NCBI GenBank assembly: GCA_900110395.1
Contig: FODP01000023.1
Span: 1 to 64,000, forward strand
Length of the DNA stretch: 64,000 nt
Origin: Rhodospirillales bacterium URHD0017
GTDB taxonomy: Bacteria; Pseudomonadota; Alphaproteobacteria; Reyranellales; Reyranellaceae
Direction of reading: 5' to 3'
The notes beneath the pieces are model-generated. The model searched no databases and was not told the DNA's origin. It was given only the letters and a program-made list of their open reading frames with translations. A program made the translations under genes and the position numbers. Of this stretch, positions 24,117-32,497 are shown piece by piece (the stretch's first letter is position 1; every line of letters starts with the position of its first letter).

Positions 24117-25001
24117 TTGGTCGTCGAACCCCTCATCATCGGGCTGCTGCTGCTGGCCGGCCTGATGCACGCCTCATGGAACGCGATCCTGAAGTCCGAC
24201 ACGTCGGACCGGCTCACGACCTTCGGCGTGATCATGACCACGGGCACGCTGATGGGGCTGGTCGCCGTGCCCTTCCTGCCGGCAATCGAGCCGGGCGCGT
24301 GGAAATACCTCGCCTCGTCGGTCGCGATCCACGTCCTCTATTACGTGTTCCTGCTGAAGGCGTATTCCTACGGCGACCTCAGCCACACCTATCCGATCGC
24401 CCGCGGACTGGGACCGCTCCTGGTGGCGCTGGTCTCCGGCCGCTTCATCGGCGAGCACCTGCGAGCCCAGGACATCGTCGGCGTCGTGTTGCTGAGCTGC
24501 GGACTGATCGCGCTTGCCTTGCCGCTCCGGTCGGTCGTGCCGCGCCCGGGTGGGCGGCACGGGCTTGCCACGCTGTTTGCCGTGCTGACCGGCATCACCA
24601 TCGCCGGCTACATCATCGCCGACGGGTTGGGCGTGCGCGCGGCCGGTCCGACCTTCGCCCATCGCCTGTCCTACATCGCCTGGCTGTGCGTGGTCGAAGG
24701 CCCGTGGCTGCTGGTGCTCGCTGTGGCGCTGCGGCCGCGTTCGGTGTGGACGCATCTGCGCAAGACGTGGTGGCGCGGCGTGATCGGCGGCCTGATCGCC
24801 AACACGGGTTACGGCATCGCGATCTATGCCCTGGTCCTGGGACCGATGGCGCACGTCGCCGCCCTGCGCGAGACCTCGGTGCTGTTCGGCGCCCTCATGG
24901 GCACCCTGCTGCTGGGCGAACCCTTCGGTACGCGGCGCGTGGCGGCGGCAGCGGTGATCGTGATCGGCCTGGTGCTGATGAACGGCCCGCAGCTCATTTG
25001 A
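24117..25001 (+). CDS. DMT-superfamily (EamA) transporter
   Basis: A 294-residue inner-membrane protein of ten predicted transmembrane segments in two EamA repeats. It has MHASWNAILKSDTSDRLTTFG in the first repeat, and YPIARGLGPLLVALVSGRFIGEHL and ALRETSVLFGALMGTLLLGEPFG in the two family signature positions. Such proteins export metabolites or amino acids; the substrate is unknown. The most likely start is TTG 24117, as no ATG precedes the first helix in frame and the ribosome site is weak. It ends 8 bp inside the 3' end of the convergent gene at 24994. Confidence 0.88.
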   Translation: MVVEPLIIGLLLLAGLMHASWNAILKSDTSDRLTTFGVIMTTGTLMGLVAVPFLPAIEPGAWKYLASSVAIHVLYYVFLLKAYSYGDLSHTYPIARGLGPLLVALVSGRFIGEHLRAQDIVGVVLLSCGLIALALPLRSVVPRPGGRHGLATLFAVLTGITIAGYIIADGLGVRAAGPTFAHRLSYIAWLCVVEGPWLLVLAVALRPRSVWTHLRKTWWRGVIGGLIANTGYGIAIYALVLGPMAHVAALRETSVLFGALMGTLLLGEPFGTRRVAAAAVIVIGLVLMNGPQLI

Positions 25002-25545
25002 GCGGCTTCATCTCCACCTCGAGCCGCGTCAGGCGGTCGAACATCCTGCAGCGGCCGTAGATCGGCCACCAGCCGTACAGGAAGATGTCGAGCGGCCCCC
25101 ACATGGCGACCCAGCCGACGATCAGCAATCCCTCGGCCACGATATGCGCTGCGGTCGAGGACGAGGCGAGCAGCAGGCTGCGTCCAAACAGGCAGACGGC
25201 CAGGAACGCGATGCCGATCAGCAGCGCCATGCGCCCGCGTCGCCACATGCTGCGCAGCCGGCGTCGCTCGCTGTCGCGGCGGAGCTCGAAGTGATGGCGG
25301 ATGGAAGCAGGTACGTGCCCGGCCTCGGGCCGCGCCAGCTCCTCGTCGGGCAGCATGACGACCAGCCGTATGGGTTGGCCGCCGGCGTCTTCGACCGACC
25401 CCACGATGTAGTCGTCGGCGGCGGCCTCCAGTTCCTTCTCGTGGAAAGGTGCCGGATCGAGCGAATTGTACAGGCGCGGAATGCGATCGAGGCGCAACTC
25501 GACTGCGACGGTGTCGGTCTTGTCCGTGTCACGATTCGCTGCCAT
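24994..25545 (-). CDS. Hypothetical membrane protein with two transmembrane helices
   Basis: A 183-residue protein from ATG 25545 (GAGG upstream). The N-terminal half is hydrophilic and acidic, with VELRLDRIPRLYNSLDPAPFHEKELEAAADDYIVGSVEDA suggesting a small folded cytoplasmic domain. An Arg-rich stretch (HFELRRDSERRRLRSMWRRGR) then leads into two hydrophobic segments (LLIGIAFLAVCLFG and HIVAEGLLIVGWVAMWGPLDIFLYGWW). I do not recognise the family by name. It diverges from the acyl-CoA synthetase/acetyltransferase gene with a 35-bp spacer, a conserved-looking arrangement that may indicate shared regulation. Confidence 0.75.
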   Translation of the reverse strand: MAANRDTDKTDTVAVELRLDRIPRLYNSLDPAPFHEKELEAAADDYIVGSVEDAGGQPIRLVVMLPDEELARPEAGHVPASIRHHFELRRDSERRRLRSMWRRGRMALLIGIAFLAVCLFGRSLLLASSSTAAHIVAEGLLIVGWVAMWGPLDIFLYGWWPIYGRCRMFDRLTRLEVEMKPLK

Positions 25546-25580
25546 GGCTGTGCCTCGATTGTCGGCGACGGGATGAAGCG

Positions 25581-28241
25581 ATGTCCACCCGCAACCTCGA
25601 CAAGATGATGACGCCCGCCTCGGTCGTGGCAATCGGCGCCAGCGCGCGCCCCGGCTCGCTCGGCGAGGCGGTGACGCGCAACCTGCTGGCCGGCGGCTTC
25701 AAGGGCGACATCCATCTGGTCAACATCAAGGGCGGCGAGATCGCCGGCCGCCCCGTGTTGAAGAGCCTGGCCGAGCTGAAGCAGCCGGCCGATCTCGCCG
25801 TCATCATGACACCGGCCGAGACCGTGCCGCGCCTGGTGCTGGAATTGGGCGAGCGCGGCACGCGGGTCGCCGTGGTCATCACCGCCGGATCCGGCGAGGA
25901 CAATGCGCGCTGGCGCCAGCGCATCCTGCGCGCCGCGCGGCCGCATCTGCTGCGGATCGTCGGCCCGAACTGCATCGGCTATGCCGTGCCCCGCATCGGC
26001 CTCAACGCCAGCTTCGGGCCGGGCCAGCTCAGGGCAGGGCGCATCGCCGCCATCGCCCAGTCGGGCGCCGTGCTGGCCGGGCTCGCCGACTGGGGTACGG
26101 CGCAGAACATCGGCTTCTCGCACCTGATTTCCATGGGCGACATGAGCGACGTCGACTTCGGTGACGTCCTGGACATGCTGTCGCGCGATTTCGACACGCG
26201 CGCCGTGCTGATGTACGTCGAGGGCATCACCCAGGCCCGCAAGTTCATGTCGGCAGCACGCAGCGTCGCGCGGGTAAAACCGGTGATCGTGCTGAAGGCG
26301 GGCCGCCACGCCGCTGCGGCCAAGGCCGCGGCTTCGCATACCGGCGCCATGGCAGGCTCGGCCGCGGTCTATGACGCAGCCTTCGCGCGCGCCGGGCTGG
26401 TGCGCGTGCACGGGCTGGGCGAGCTGTTCGACGCCGCCGAGACGCTGGGCCACGGCGCCGCGCCGCGCAACGAGCGGCTGGCCATCCTGACCAACGGCGG
26501 CGGTACCGGCATCATCGCCACCGATCTCTTGATGGACGAGGGCGGCGAGCTCGCGACCCTGGCGGCGCGCACGCTGGGCCAACTCGACAAGGCCCTGCCG
26601 CGCGCCTGGTCTCACGGCAATCCGGTCGACATCGTGGGCGACGCCGACGGCGCGCGCTATGCCGCCGCGCTCGACGCCCTGGCGGATGATCGCGGCGTCG
26701 GCGCGGTGCTGGCGATGAACGTACCGACGGCGCTCACCTCGTCGGTCGAGGCGGCGCGCGCCGTGGCTGGCGCTGCCGGCGCCAAGGTGGTGCCGGTGAT
26801 CGGCTGCTGGATCGGCGGGCCGGAGGCGCAGGCCGGCCGCAATGTCCTGCACGAGGCGGGTATCCCGGCCTACGACACGCCGCTGCGCGCCGTGCGCGGC
26901 TTCATGCACATCGTTCAGTACCGCCGCGGCCAGCGCGCGCTCCAGCGCACGCCGCCGTCGGTGCCGCAGACGCGCTCCGACACCGCCCTCGTGCGCGCCA
27001 TCGTCGCCGGCGCGCTGAAGCAGCGACGCGGCATCCTCACCGAGCCCGAGTCCAAGCGCGTGCTGGCGGCCTACGGCATTCCCGTGGTGCCGACCGAGGT
27101 CGTGCTCGATGGCGCCGAAGCCGCGGCGGCGGCGCTGCGCATCGGCTTCCCGGTGGCGGTGAAGATCCTGTCGCGCCAGATCACGCACAAAAGCGATGTC
27201 GGCGGCGTGGCGCTCGACCTGTCCTCGGAACAGGCGGTGCTCGACGCCGTGCGCGACATGACCGGCAAGGCGCTGGTGCTGGCCAACAAGGCCAGGATCG
27301 ACGGCTTCGTCGTGCAGCCCATGATCAAGCGGCCGCACGCCATCGAGCTGATCGTGGGCGCGGCCGAGGATCCGGTGTTCGGGCCGATCCTGATGGTGGG
27401 CCACGGCGGCGTCGCGGCCGAGGTGGTCGACGATCGCGCGCTGGCGCTGCCGCCGCTCGACCCGGTGCTGGCCGAGGATGCGCTGAGCCGCACCCGCATC
27501 GACCGGCTGCTGCGGGGCTTTCGTGACCGGCCGCCGGCCAACCGTGGCGCGGTATGCGACGTCATGATCCGCCTGTCGGAGCTGATCGCCGATGTTGACG
27601 AGATCGCCGAGCTCGACATCAACCCGCTGCTGGCCGACGCGCAGGGGGTGATCGCGCTCGATGCGCGCATCGTCGTACGTGCGCCGGCGGAGCAGGAGCG
27701 GGCGGCGCGCTTCGCCATAAAACCCTATCCGGTCGAGCTCGAGACCGAGGTGGTGGACCGCGACGGCAAGAAGCTTTTCATTCGCCCGATCCGGCCCGAC
27801 GACGAACCGCTGATCCAGACCTTCTCGCGCCGGCTGACGCCGGAGGACATCCGCATGCGCTTTTTCGGGCCGATCCGCGAGATGACGCACGAGTTGGCGG
27901 CACGTCTCACCCAGATCGACTACGACCGCGAGATGGCCTTCCTGCTGCTCGACGGGAAGGACCTTTTGGGCGTCGGCCGGCTCGCCGCCGATCCCGGCTT
28001 CGAGCAGGCGGAGTTCGCCCTGGTCGTGGCCTCCGACCGGCAGGGGCATGGCTACGGCACGCTGCTGCTCGATCACGTGCTGCACTACGCCAAGGCGCGC
28101 GGCGTGAAGCGGGTGGTCGGCCACGTGCTGCGTGAGAACCACAAGATGCTCGAGCTCAGCAAGCGCATGGGCTTCACGCGCGAGGGCGGGCGCTCGGGCG
28201 AGCCCGATATCAGGGTCGTGAAGCCCACGGCCTCATTGTAA
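25581..28241 (+). CDS. Pat-like fusion of NDP-forming acyl-CoA synthetase and GNAT acetyltransferase
   Basis: An 886-residue protein. Domains in order: CoA-binding Rossmann (about 8-135, SVVAIGASARPGSLGEAV), succinyl-CoA-ligase-like flavodoxin domains (about 150-460, with the putative phospho-histidine His253 in SHTGAMAG), an ATP-grasp domain (about 480-705, FPVAVKILSRQITHKSDVGG, ELIVGAAEDPVFGPILMVGHGG, EIAELDINPLLA) and a C-terminal GNAT domain (about 720-886, FALVVASDRQGHGYGTLLLDHVLHYAKARG). This order matches Pat/type I protein lysine acetyltransferases that switch off acetyl-CoA synthetase. Retention of His253 suggests the ligase half might be active, unlike some Pat proteins; that is inference. 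ATG 25581 matches the CoA-binding start. Confidence 0.9.
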   Translation: MSTRNLDKMMTPASVVAIGASARPGSLGEAVTRNLLAGGFKGDIHLVNIKGGEIAGRPVLKSLAELKQPADLAVIMTPAETVPRLVLELGERGTRVAVVITAGSGEDNARWRQRILRAARPHLLRIVGPNCIGYAVPRIGLNASFGPGQLRAGRIAAIAQSGAVLAGLADWGTAQNIGFSHLISMGDMSDVDFGDVLDMLSRDFDTRAVLMYVEGITQARKFMSAARSVARVKPVIVLKAGRHAAAAKAAASHTGAMAGSAAVYDAAFARAGLVRVHGLGELFDAAETLGHGAAPRNERLAILTNGGGTGIIATDLLMDEGGELATLAARTLGQLDKALPRAWSHGNPVDIVGDADGARYAAALDALADDRGVGAVLAMNVPTALTSSVEAARAVAGAAGAKVVPVIGCWIGGPEAQAGRNVLHEAGIPAYDTPLRAVRGFMHIVQYRRGQRALQRTPPSVPQTRSDTALVRAIVAGALKQRRGILTEPESKRVLAAYGIPVVPTEVVLDGAEAAAAALRIGFPVAVKILSRQITHKSDVGGVALDLSSEQAVLDAVRDMTGKALVLANKARIDGFVVQPMIKRPHAIELIVGAAEDPVFGPILMVGHGGVAAEVVDDRALALPPLDPVLAEDALSRTRIDRLLRGFRDRPPANRGAVCDVMIRLSELIADVDEIAELDINPLLADAQGVIALDARIVVRAPAEQERAARFAIKPYPVELETEVVDRDGKKLFIRPIRPDDEPLIQTFSRRLTPEDIRMRFFGPIREMTHELAARLTQIDYDREMAFLLLDGKDLLGVGRLAADPGFEQAEFALVVASDRQGHGYGTLLLDHVLHYAKARGVKRVVGHVLRENHKMLELSKRMGFTREGGRSGEPDIRVVKPTASL

Positions 28242-28316
28242 CTATTGTTTTGTCCGCGCTTCTGAACTGAGGCAAAATAAGGGCGACAGGGCAAGGCGTT
28301 AGGACTGATTGTTGAG

Positions 28317-29444
28317 ATGGCGTCGAGGAAGAACAGAAGCAGGAAGGCGAACAGAAAGAGTCCGCAATTGCCGCCCGGCCTCGGCGAGCGGCTGAGCGCG
28401 CGATTCGACGCTCTTTTTGCCTGGCTGCATGCCCGCCGCTGGATCGCCTTCGTGGCGTTGGGCCTGCTGCTGTTCGGCGCCAGCCTGATCGGCGGCTACT
28501 GGCTGGCCCAGCGCCTCGAGGGCGGCGACGGCGAGCGGCTGGCGCGCGAGACGCTGGAGGAGATGAAGCGCGGGTCGGCGACGGCATCCGCGCCGAAATA
28601 CGCGCGCATCGAAGACCTGCCCGACCTGCCCCAATACACCGAGGTCGAGCCGGGCCAGCCGCGGCCGACGCTGGAGGAAAAGCCTCGCCCCAAGGTGCAG
28701 CTCGCGGCGGCGGCGTCGAGTGCCGAGACCTGGCGCAAGAACGCCGTGCCGTTCCGCGACCTCAACAGCCGGCCGCTGGTCGCCGTCGTGATCGACGATG
28801 TCGGCCTGGACCGGCCGCGTTCGAAGCGTGCCTGGGAGCTGCCGGGACCGCTCACAATGTCGTTCCTGCCCTACGCCAAGGACCTGCGCGAGCAGGCCAG
28901 GGCGGCGCGGACGAGGGGACACGAGCTGATGCTGCACCTGCCGATGGAGCCCAACGGCCGCAACGATCCCGGGCCCAATGCCCTGCTGGTGTCACTGAGC
29001 GACGCCGAGCTGCGCCAGCGCACGACGGCGGCACTCGACAGCTTCGAGGGCTTCGCCGGCGTGAACAACCACATGGGCAGCCGCTTCACCGCCTTCAAAC
29101 CCGGCATGGAGACCGTGCTGCGCCAGCTCAAGGGCCGCGGCCTGATGTTTCTCGATTCGCGCACCAGCGCGCAGTCTGTCGCTGACCAGCTGGCGCAGGA
29201 GATGAGCGTGCCTTCCATCGTGCGGCACGTCTTCCTCGATGACGAGGAGACGATCGACGCGGTGCGCAAGAAGCTCGCCGAAGCGGAGGCGATCGCGCGA
29301 CGCCAGGGATTTGTCGTCGTGATCGGCCATCCGCACGAAGCGACTTTGCAGGCGCTCGGCGAATGGCTGCCTGGTGTACAGGGCAAAGGCCTGGCGCTGG
29401 CACCCGCCACAGCCGTGCTGCGAAAGAGAAACGGCTGGGACTGA
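28317..29444 (+). CDS. Divergent polysaccharide deacetylase family protein (YibQ-like)
   Basis: A 375-residue protein with a basic N-terminal tail (KNRSRKANRKSP), one membrane anchor (IAFVALGLLLFGASLIGGYWLA, residues about 42-63), a Pro/Glu-rich linker and a periplasmic deacetylase-like domain from about residue 155 (LVAVVIDDVGLDRPRSKRAWELPGPLTMSFLPYA). The domain keeps the DD and HLPMEP motifs, GVNNHMGSRFT and the late VVIGHPHEATL. The divergent family (DUF610) is often encoded next to cell-envelope peptidases; here it stands alone. Activity on peptidoglycan or another glycan is plausible but unproven. It ends 6 bp before a family A repeat. Confidence 0.87.
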   Translation: MASRKNRSRKANRKSPQLPPGLGERLSARFDALFAWLHARRWIAFVALGLLLFGASLIGGYWLAQRLEGGDGERLARETLEEMKRGSATASAPKYARIEDLPDLPQYTEVEPGQPRPTLEEKPRPKVQLAAAASSAETWRKNAVPFRDLNSRPLVAVVIDDVGLDRPRSKRAWELPGPLTMSFLPYAKDLREQARAARTRGHELMLHLPMEPNGRNDPGPNALLVSLSDAELRQRTTAALDSFEGFAGVNNHMGSRFTAFKPGMETVLRQLKGRGLMFLDSRTSAQSVADQLAQEMSVPSIVRHVFLDDEETIDAVRKKLAEAEAIARRQGFVVVIGHPHEATLQALGEWLPGVQGKGLALAPATAVLRKRNGWD

Positions 29445-29450
29445 GTTTCT

Positions 29451-29511
29451 TGGAGCGCGGACCTCCAGGTCCGCTCATGATCATGATGCGGACCTGGAGG
29501 TCCGCGCTCCA
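29451..29511. repeat. Palindromic intergenic repeat (family A, copy 2)
   Basis: Perfect 24-bp arms at 29451-29474 and 29488-29511 (tggagcgcggacctccaggt and on) enclose tcatgatcatgat. The repeat lies between the deacetylase and gamma-glutamyltransferase genes and ends a few bases before the latter's ribosome site (GAGGAGG). It could block read-through or cap the upstream mRNA. Confidence 0.85.
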
Positions 29512-29528
29512 ATGAGGAGGAAACAAGA

Positions 29529-31145
29529 GTGCGCTACGCCAAGAAGGCGATGATCGTGGCTCCGCAGCCGGAGCCAACCGAAGCAGGGGCGGACGTCTTG
29601 CGCGAAGGCGGCAACGCGGTCGATGCCGGCATCGCCTGCGCCCTGGTGCAGGGCGTGGTCGATCCGCTGATGTGCGGCATCGCGGGCTTCGGTTCGTGCG
29701 GCATCTACATGCCCGGCAAGAAGTTCCACAGCTACATCGATGCCCATGCGCCGGCGCCGCTCGGCGCACGCCCCGACATGTGGGCCAACCTGATCGAGAG
29801 CGAGGCGCGTGACGGCTATGGCTTCATCCTGCGGGGCCGGGTGAACGACATCGGCTACAAGTCGATCTGCGCGCCGGCGAACCTGAAAATGTACCACGAG
29901 GCGCACAAGGAGCACGGCAGCCTGCCGTGGTCGCGCATCGTCGAGCCGGCCATCGCCTGGGCCGAGAGCGGCTGGACCGTGCGCCCGCACGTCCACTACT
30001 GGTGGTCGGACGACGGCGCCTTCGGCCGCGCGCCCAACCACGAGCGCACCGGCTTCACGCCGGCCGCCCGCGCGCTCTATTGCCGGGCCGACGGCAGTCC
30101 CAAGCGTGTCGGCGACCGCGTCGTCAACCGCGACTATGGCCAGACCCTGCGCGCCATCGCCAAGGACGGCGCTGACGCCTTCTATTCCGGCGAGATCGCG
30201 CGCGCGATCGCCGAGGACATGAAGAAGAACGACGCACTGCTCTCGGCCGAGGACCTCAAGGCGTGGAAGCCGGTCCGCAATGCGCCGCTGTGGGGCGACT
30301 ACCGTGGCTATCGCGTCTCGACCAACCAGCCGCCGGGCGGCGGCGTCATGCTGCTCGAGATGCTGAACATCCTTGAGAACTTCGACCTCGCGGGGCTCGA
30401 GCACAATTCGACGGAATACCTGCGCATCGTCAGCGAAGCGATGAAGCGCGCCACCATCGACAAGGATGCCCATGTCGGCGACCCGAAGTTCATCGACGTG
30501 CCGGTCGAGCGGCTGACTTCGAAATCCTATGCCAAGACCCTGGCGGGCGAGATCGTGCGCGGCGTGAAGGCCGAGGTGCCGCGCTTCAATTCGGGCGCGG
30601 TCTCCAAGGACACGACGCACATCTCCGTCCTCGACAAGGACGGCAACTGCTTCACCATGACCCATTCGCTCGGCATGCCCTCGGGCGTGGTCACGCCGGG
30701 CCTCGGCTTCATGTACAACGGCTGCATGGGTGTGTTCGATCCACGGCCCGACCGGGCAGGGTCGATCGCGCCCGGCAAGGCGCGCTTCAGTTCGGTCGTG
30801 CCCTCGATCGTCTTCAAGGACGGCCAGCCGCACCTCATCATCGGCGCGCCGGGCGCCACGCAGATCGCCATGGGCGTGCTGCACGTCGTGCTGAACGCGC
30901 TCGACTTCGACATGACCATGGTCGAGGCGGTGAGCGCGCCACGCTTCTCCGCGACCTCCGACGCAATCGACATCTCCAACCGCATCCAGGGGAGGGTCGA
31001 GCGCGAGCTGCAGGGGCTGGGCTATCCCGTGGTGCGCAGCCCCTATACTTTTGGCTTTGCCGCCGTGCACGGCATCCGCGTGCATGATGACGGTCTCGAT
31101 GGCGGCGCCGATCCCGGCCATGACGGCGTTGTGATCGCGGTCTGA
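29529..31145 (+). CDS. ggt: Gamma-glutamyltransferase family protein
   Basis: A 538-residue Ntn-hydrolase of the gamma-glutamyltranspeptidase family, made as a proenzyme that cleaves itself before the catalytic threonine. That residue is Thr362 in SKDTTHISVLDKDGN. The downstream small-subunit motifs THSLGMPSGVVTPGLGFMYNGCM and GKARFSSVVPSIV (substrate Ser pair region) are present. An N-terminal GGNAVDAGIACALVQGVVDP matches the large subunit. No signal peptide is evident, unlike periplasmic E. coli Ggt, so a cytoplasmic acylase- or Ggt-like role is likely. Start is GTG 29529 with GAGGAGG upstream. Citryl-CoA lyase follows 25 bp later and may be co-transcribed. Confidence 0.88.
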   Translation: MRYAKKAMIVAPQPEPTEAGADVLREGGNAVDAGIACALVQGVVDPLMCGIAGFGSCGIYMPGKKFHSYIDAHAPAPLGARPDMWANLIESEARDGYGFILRGRVNDIGYKSICAPANLKMYHEAHKEHGSLPWSRIVEPAIAWAESGWTVRPHVHYWWSDDGAFGRAPNHERTGFTPAARALYCRADGSPKRVGDRVVNRDYGQTLRAIAKDGADAFYSGEIARAIAEDMKKNDALLSAEDLKAWKPVRNAPLWGDYRGYRVSTNQPPGGGVMLLEMLNILENFDLAGLEHNSTEYLRIVSEAMKRATIDKDAHVGDPKFIDVPVERLTSKSYAKTLAGEIVRGVKAEVPRFNSGAVSKDTTHISVLDKDGNCFTMTHSLGMPSGVVTPGLGFMYNGCMGVFDPRPDRAGSIAPGKARFSSVVPSIVFKDGQPHLIIGAPGATQIAMGVLHVVLNALDFDMTMVEAVSAPRFSATSDAIDISNRIQGRVERELQGLGYPVVRSPYTFGFAAVHGIRVHDDGLDGGADPGHDGVVIAV

Positions 31146-31170
31146 CCTCGCCCTCGGACAGGAGCAGATC

Positions 31171-31992
31171 ATGAGCACGCGCGACATGACGCAATGGGAA
31201 ACCGCGATCTGCAAGGTCGTGAGCAAGGACGGCGAGGAGGAGATCGTGGTCCGCGGCCATCGCCTCAGCGAGCTGGTCGGCCGCATCTCCTTCGCCGAAG
31301 CGATGTTCCTGATGCTGCAAGGCCGGTTGCCGACGCCCGGCCAGGCGCGGGTGCTCGACGCATTGCTGGTTGCCTCGATCGAGCACGGCATCGCGCCGCC
31401 CTCGATGATCAGCCGCTGCTTCGCCTCGTACGGCACGTCGATCCAGGCCGCAGTGGGCAGCGGCATCGCCGCCTTCGGCGATCGCATGGGCGGCCTCGGC
31501 GAGCAGCTCGCGCATCTGATGGCAGGCCAACTGGCGCCCCAACTAGCGCAATTGGGCGATCCGCCGACGATCGGCGAGGAGCAATTGCGCGGCGCCGCCC
31601 GGGCCATCGTCGACGGCGCGCGGCGCGGCGGAAGCCGTGTGCCGGGCTATGGCATCCCCTTGCACGGCGCCGATCCGCGCGCGCCCAAGCTGCTGGCGGT
31701 GGCGCGCGAGCGGGGCATCTTTGGCGCCTATTGCCGGTTGGCCGAGCTGATAGAGGCCGAGTTGGCGGCGGCGCGCGGCGGCAAGGCCGTGCCGATGAAT
31801 CTCGACGGCGTCGGGGCGGCGATCGCGCTCGATCTCGGCTTCGACTGGCGGGCGACCCGCCTGTTTCTGCTGACGGCGCGCAGCGTCAGCATGGGCGCGC
31901 ATTTCCTGGAGGAGCAGGCGCAGGACACGACCTGGCGTCACCTCCGGGCCGACCAGATCACCTATGTCGGGGCCGAGCCGGACCGGCGATAG
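31171..31992 (+). CDS. Citryl-CoA lyase / citrate synthase-like protein
   Basis: A 273-residue protein related to the C-terminal half of citrate synthase. It shows RISFAEAMFLMLQGRLPTPGQARVLDALLVASIEHGIAPPSMISRCFASYG (citrate synthase first His region), GSGIAAFGDRMGG, GSRVPGYGIPLHGADPRAPKLL (second His loop, normally G-H) and AIALDLGFDWRATRLFLLTARSVSMGAHFLEE. The short length and architecture fit citryl-CoA lyases, which split citryl- or related CoA thioesters into acetyl-CoA and an oxo acid. The substrate is not certain. It lies 25 bp after the gamma-glutamyltransferase gene. Confidence 0.85.
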   Translation: MSTRDMTQWETAICKVVSKDGEEEIVVRGHRLSELVGRISFAEAMFLMLQGRLPTPGQARVLDALLVASIEHGIAPPSMISRCFASYGTSIQAAVGSGIAAFGDRMGGLGEQLAHLMAGQLAPQLAQLGDPPTIGEEQLRGAARAIVDGARRGGSRVPGYGIPLHGADPRAPKLLAVARERGIFGAYCRLAELIEAELAAARGGKAVPMNLDGVGAAIALDLGFDWRATRLFLLTARSVSMGAHFLEEQAQDTTWRHLRADQITYVGAEPDRR

Positions 31993-32079
31993 GGCCTCCA
32001 ACCGTGTGGTAATTGCCACATAACGCCGGCCCGGCCGGGCCTAATTTCCCCCACGAATTCAGCGTTCAAGGGGGCGTTC

Positions 32080-32487
32080 ATGTCGGTCGTGGATACGAAC
32101 CGCACTGTCGCATCAACCGCCAAGGGCAGTGAAAGAAAGCGCTGGCGGACTCTGCAGAAGCGCATCGAGCGGGCGCGCGACCTGCGCCGCACGGGCAATC
32201 ATGCCGAGCAGGCCATGTGGGAGCTGTTGTGCACCCGGCCGCTGGGCGGGGCACGCTTCCGGCGCATGCAGCCGATCGGGCCCTACCTGGCCGCCTTCGT
32301 CTGCACGACCAAGAAACTCGTGATCGAGATCGACGGCGAGGACGACGCCGGGCGCACGCAGTCCATGCAGCAGCTGGGCTGGCGGGTCGCCCGCTTCGCG
32401 CCGAAAGACGTGATCGATGATCCAGAGGAGGCCTGGCGGGAGGTCTTCCAGCTGCTGCAGGCCCCCGCGAAAGCCGGTTCTCCCTAG
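32080..32487 (+). CDS. DUF559 domain-containing protein (VSR-like endonuclease fold)
   Basis: A 135-residue protein. The domain spans about residues 30-130: RARDLRRTGNHAEQAMWELL, FRRMQPIGPYLAAFVC, LVIEIDGEDDAGRTQSMQQLGWRVARFAPKDV. The E..A..LW, R...Q.PIG.Y..DF and VEIDG elements of DUF559 are recognisable, although the usual DF aspartate after PIGPY is replaced by AF and the usual LVIELDG Asp is kept. The fold is that of very-short-patch-repair endonucleases, but a catalytic role is unproven. It has an Arg-rich N-terminal extension. It is transcribed alone, 87 bp after the citryl-CoA lyase gene. Confidence 0.82.
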   Translation: MSVVDTNRTVASTAKGSERKRWRTLQKRIERARDLRRTGNHAEQAMWELLCTRPLGGARFRRMQPIGPYLAAFVCTTKKLVIEIDGEDDAGRTQSMQQLGWRVARFAPKDVIDDPEEAWREVFQLLQAPAKAGSP

Positions 32488-32497
32488 ACCGGCACCC

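Noticed and set aside
25218-28142. 974-codon minus-strand open frame under the acyl-CoA synthetase/acetyltransferase gene
   Set aside because: The translation is Arg/His-rich and lacks any domain; its mirror-frame composition is the usual shadow of a high-GC coding strand. The opposite strand has full domain support.
29481-31607. 708-codon minus-strand open frame opposite ggt and citryl-CoA lyase
   Set aside because: No family signature; composition is that of an antisense shadow, and the plus strand carries two clear enzymes.
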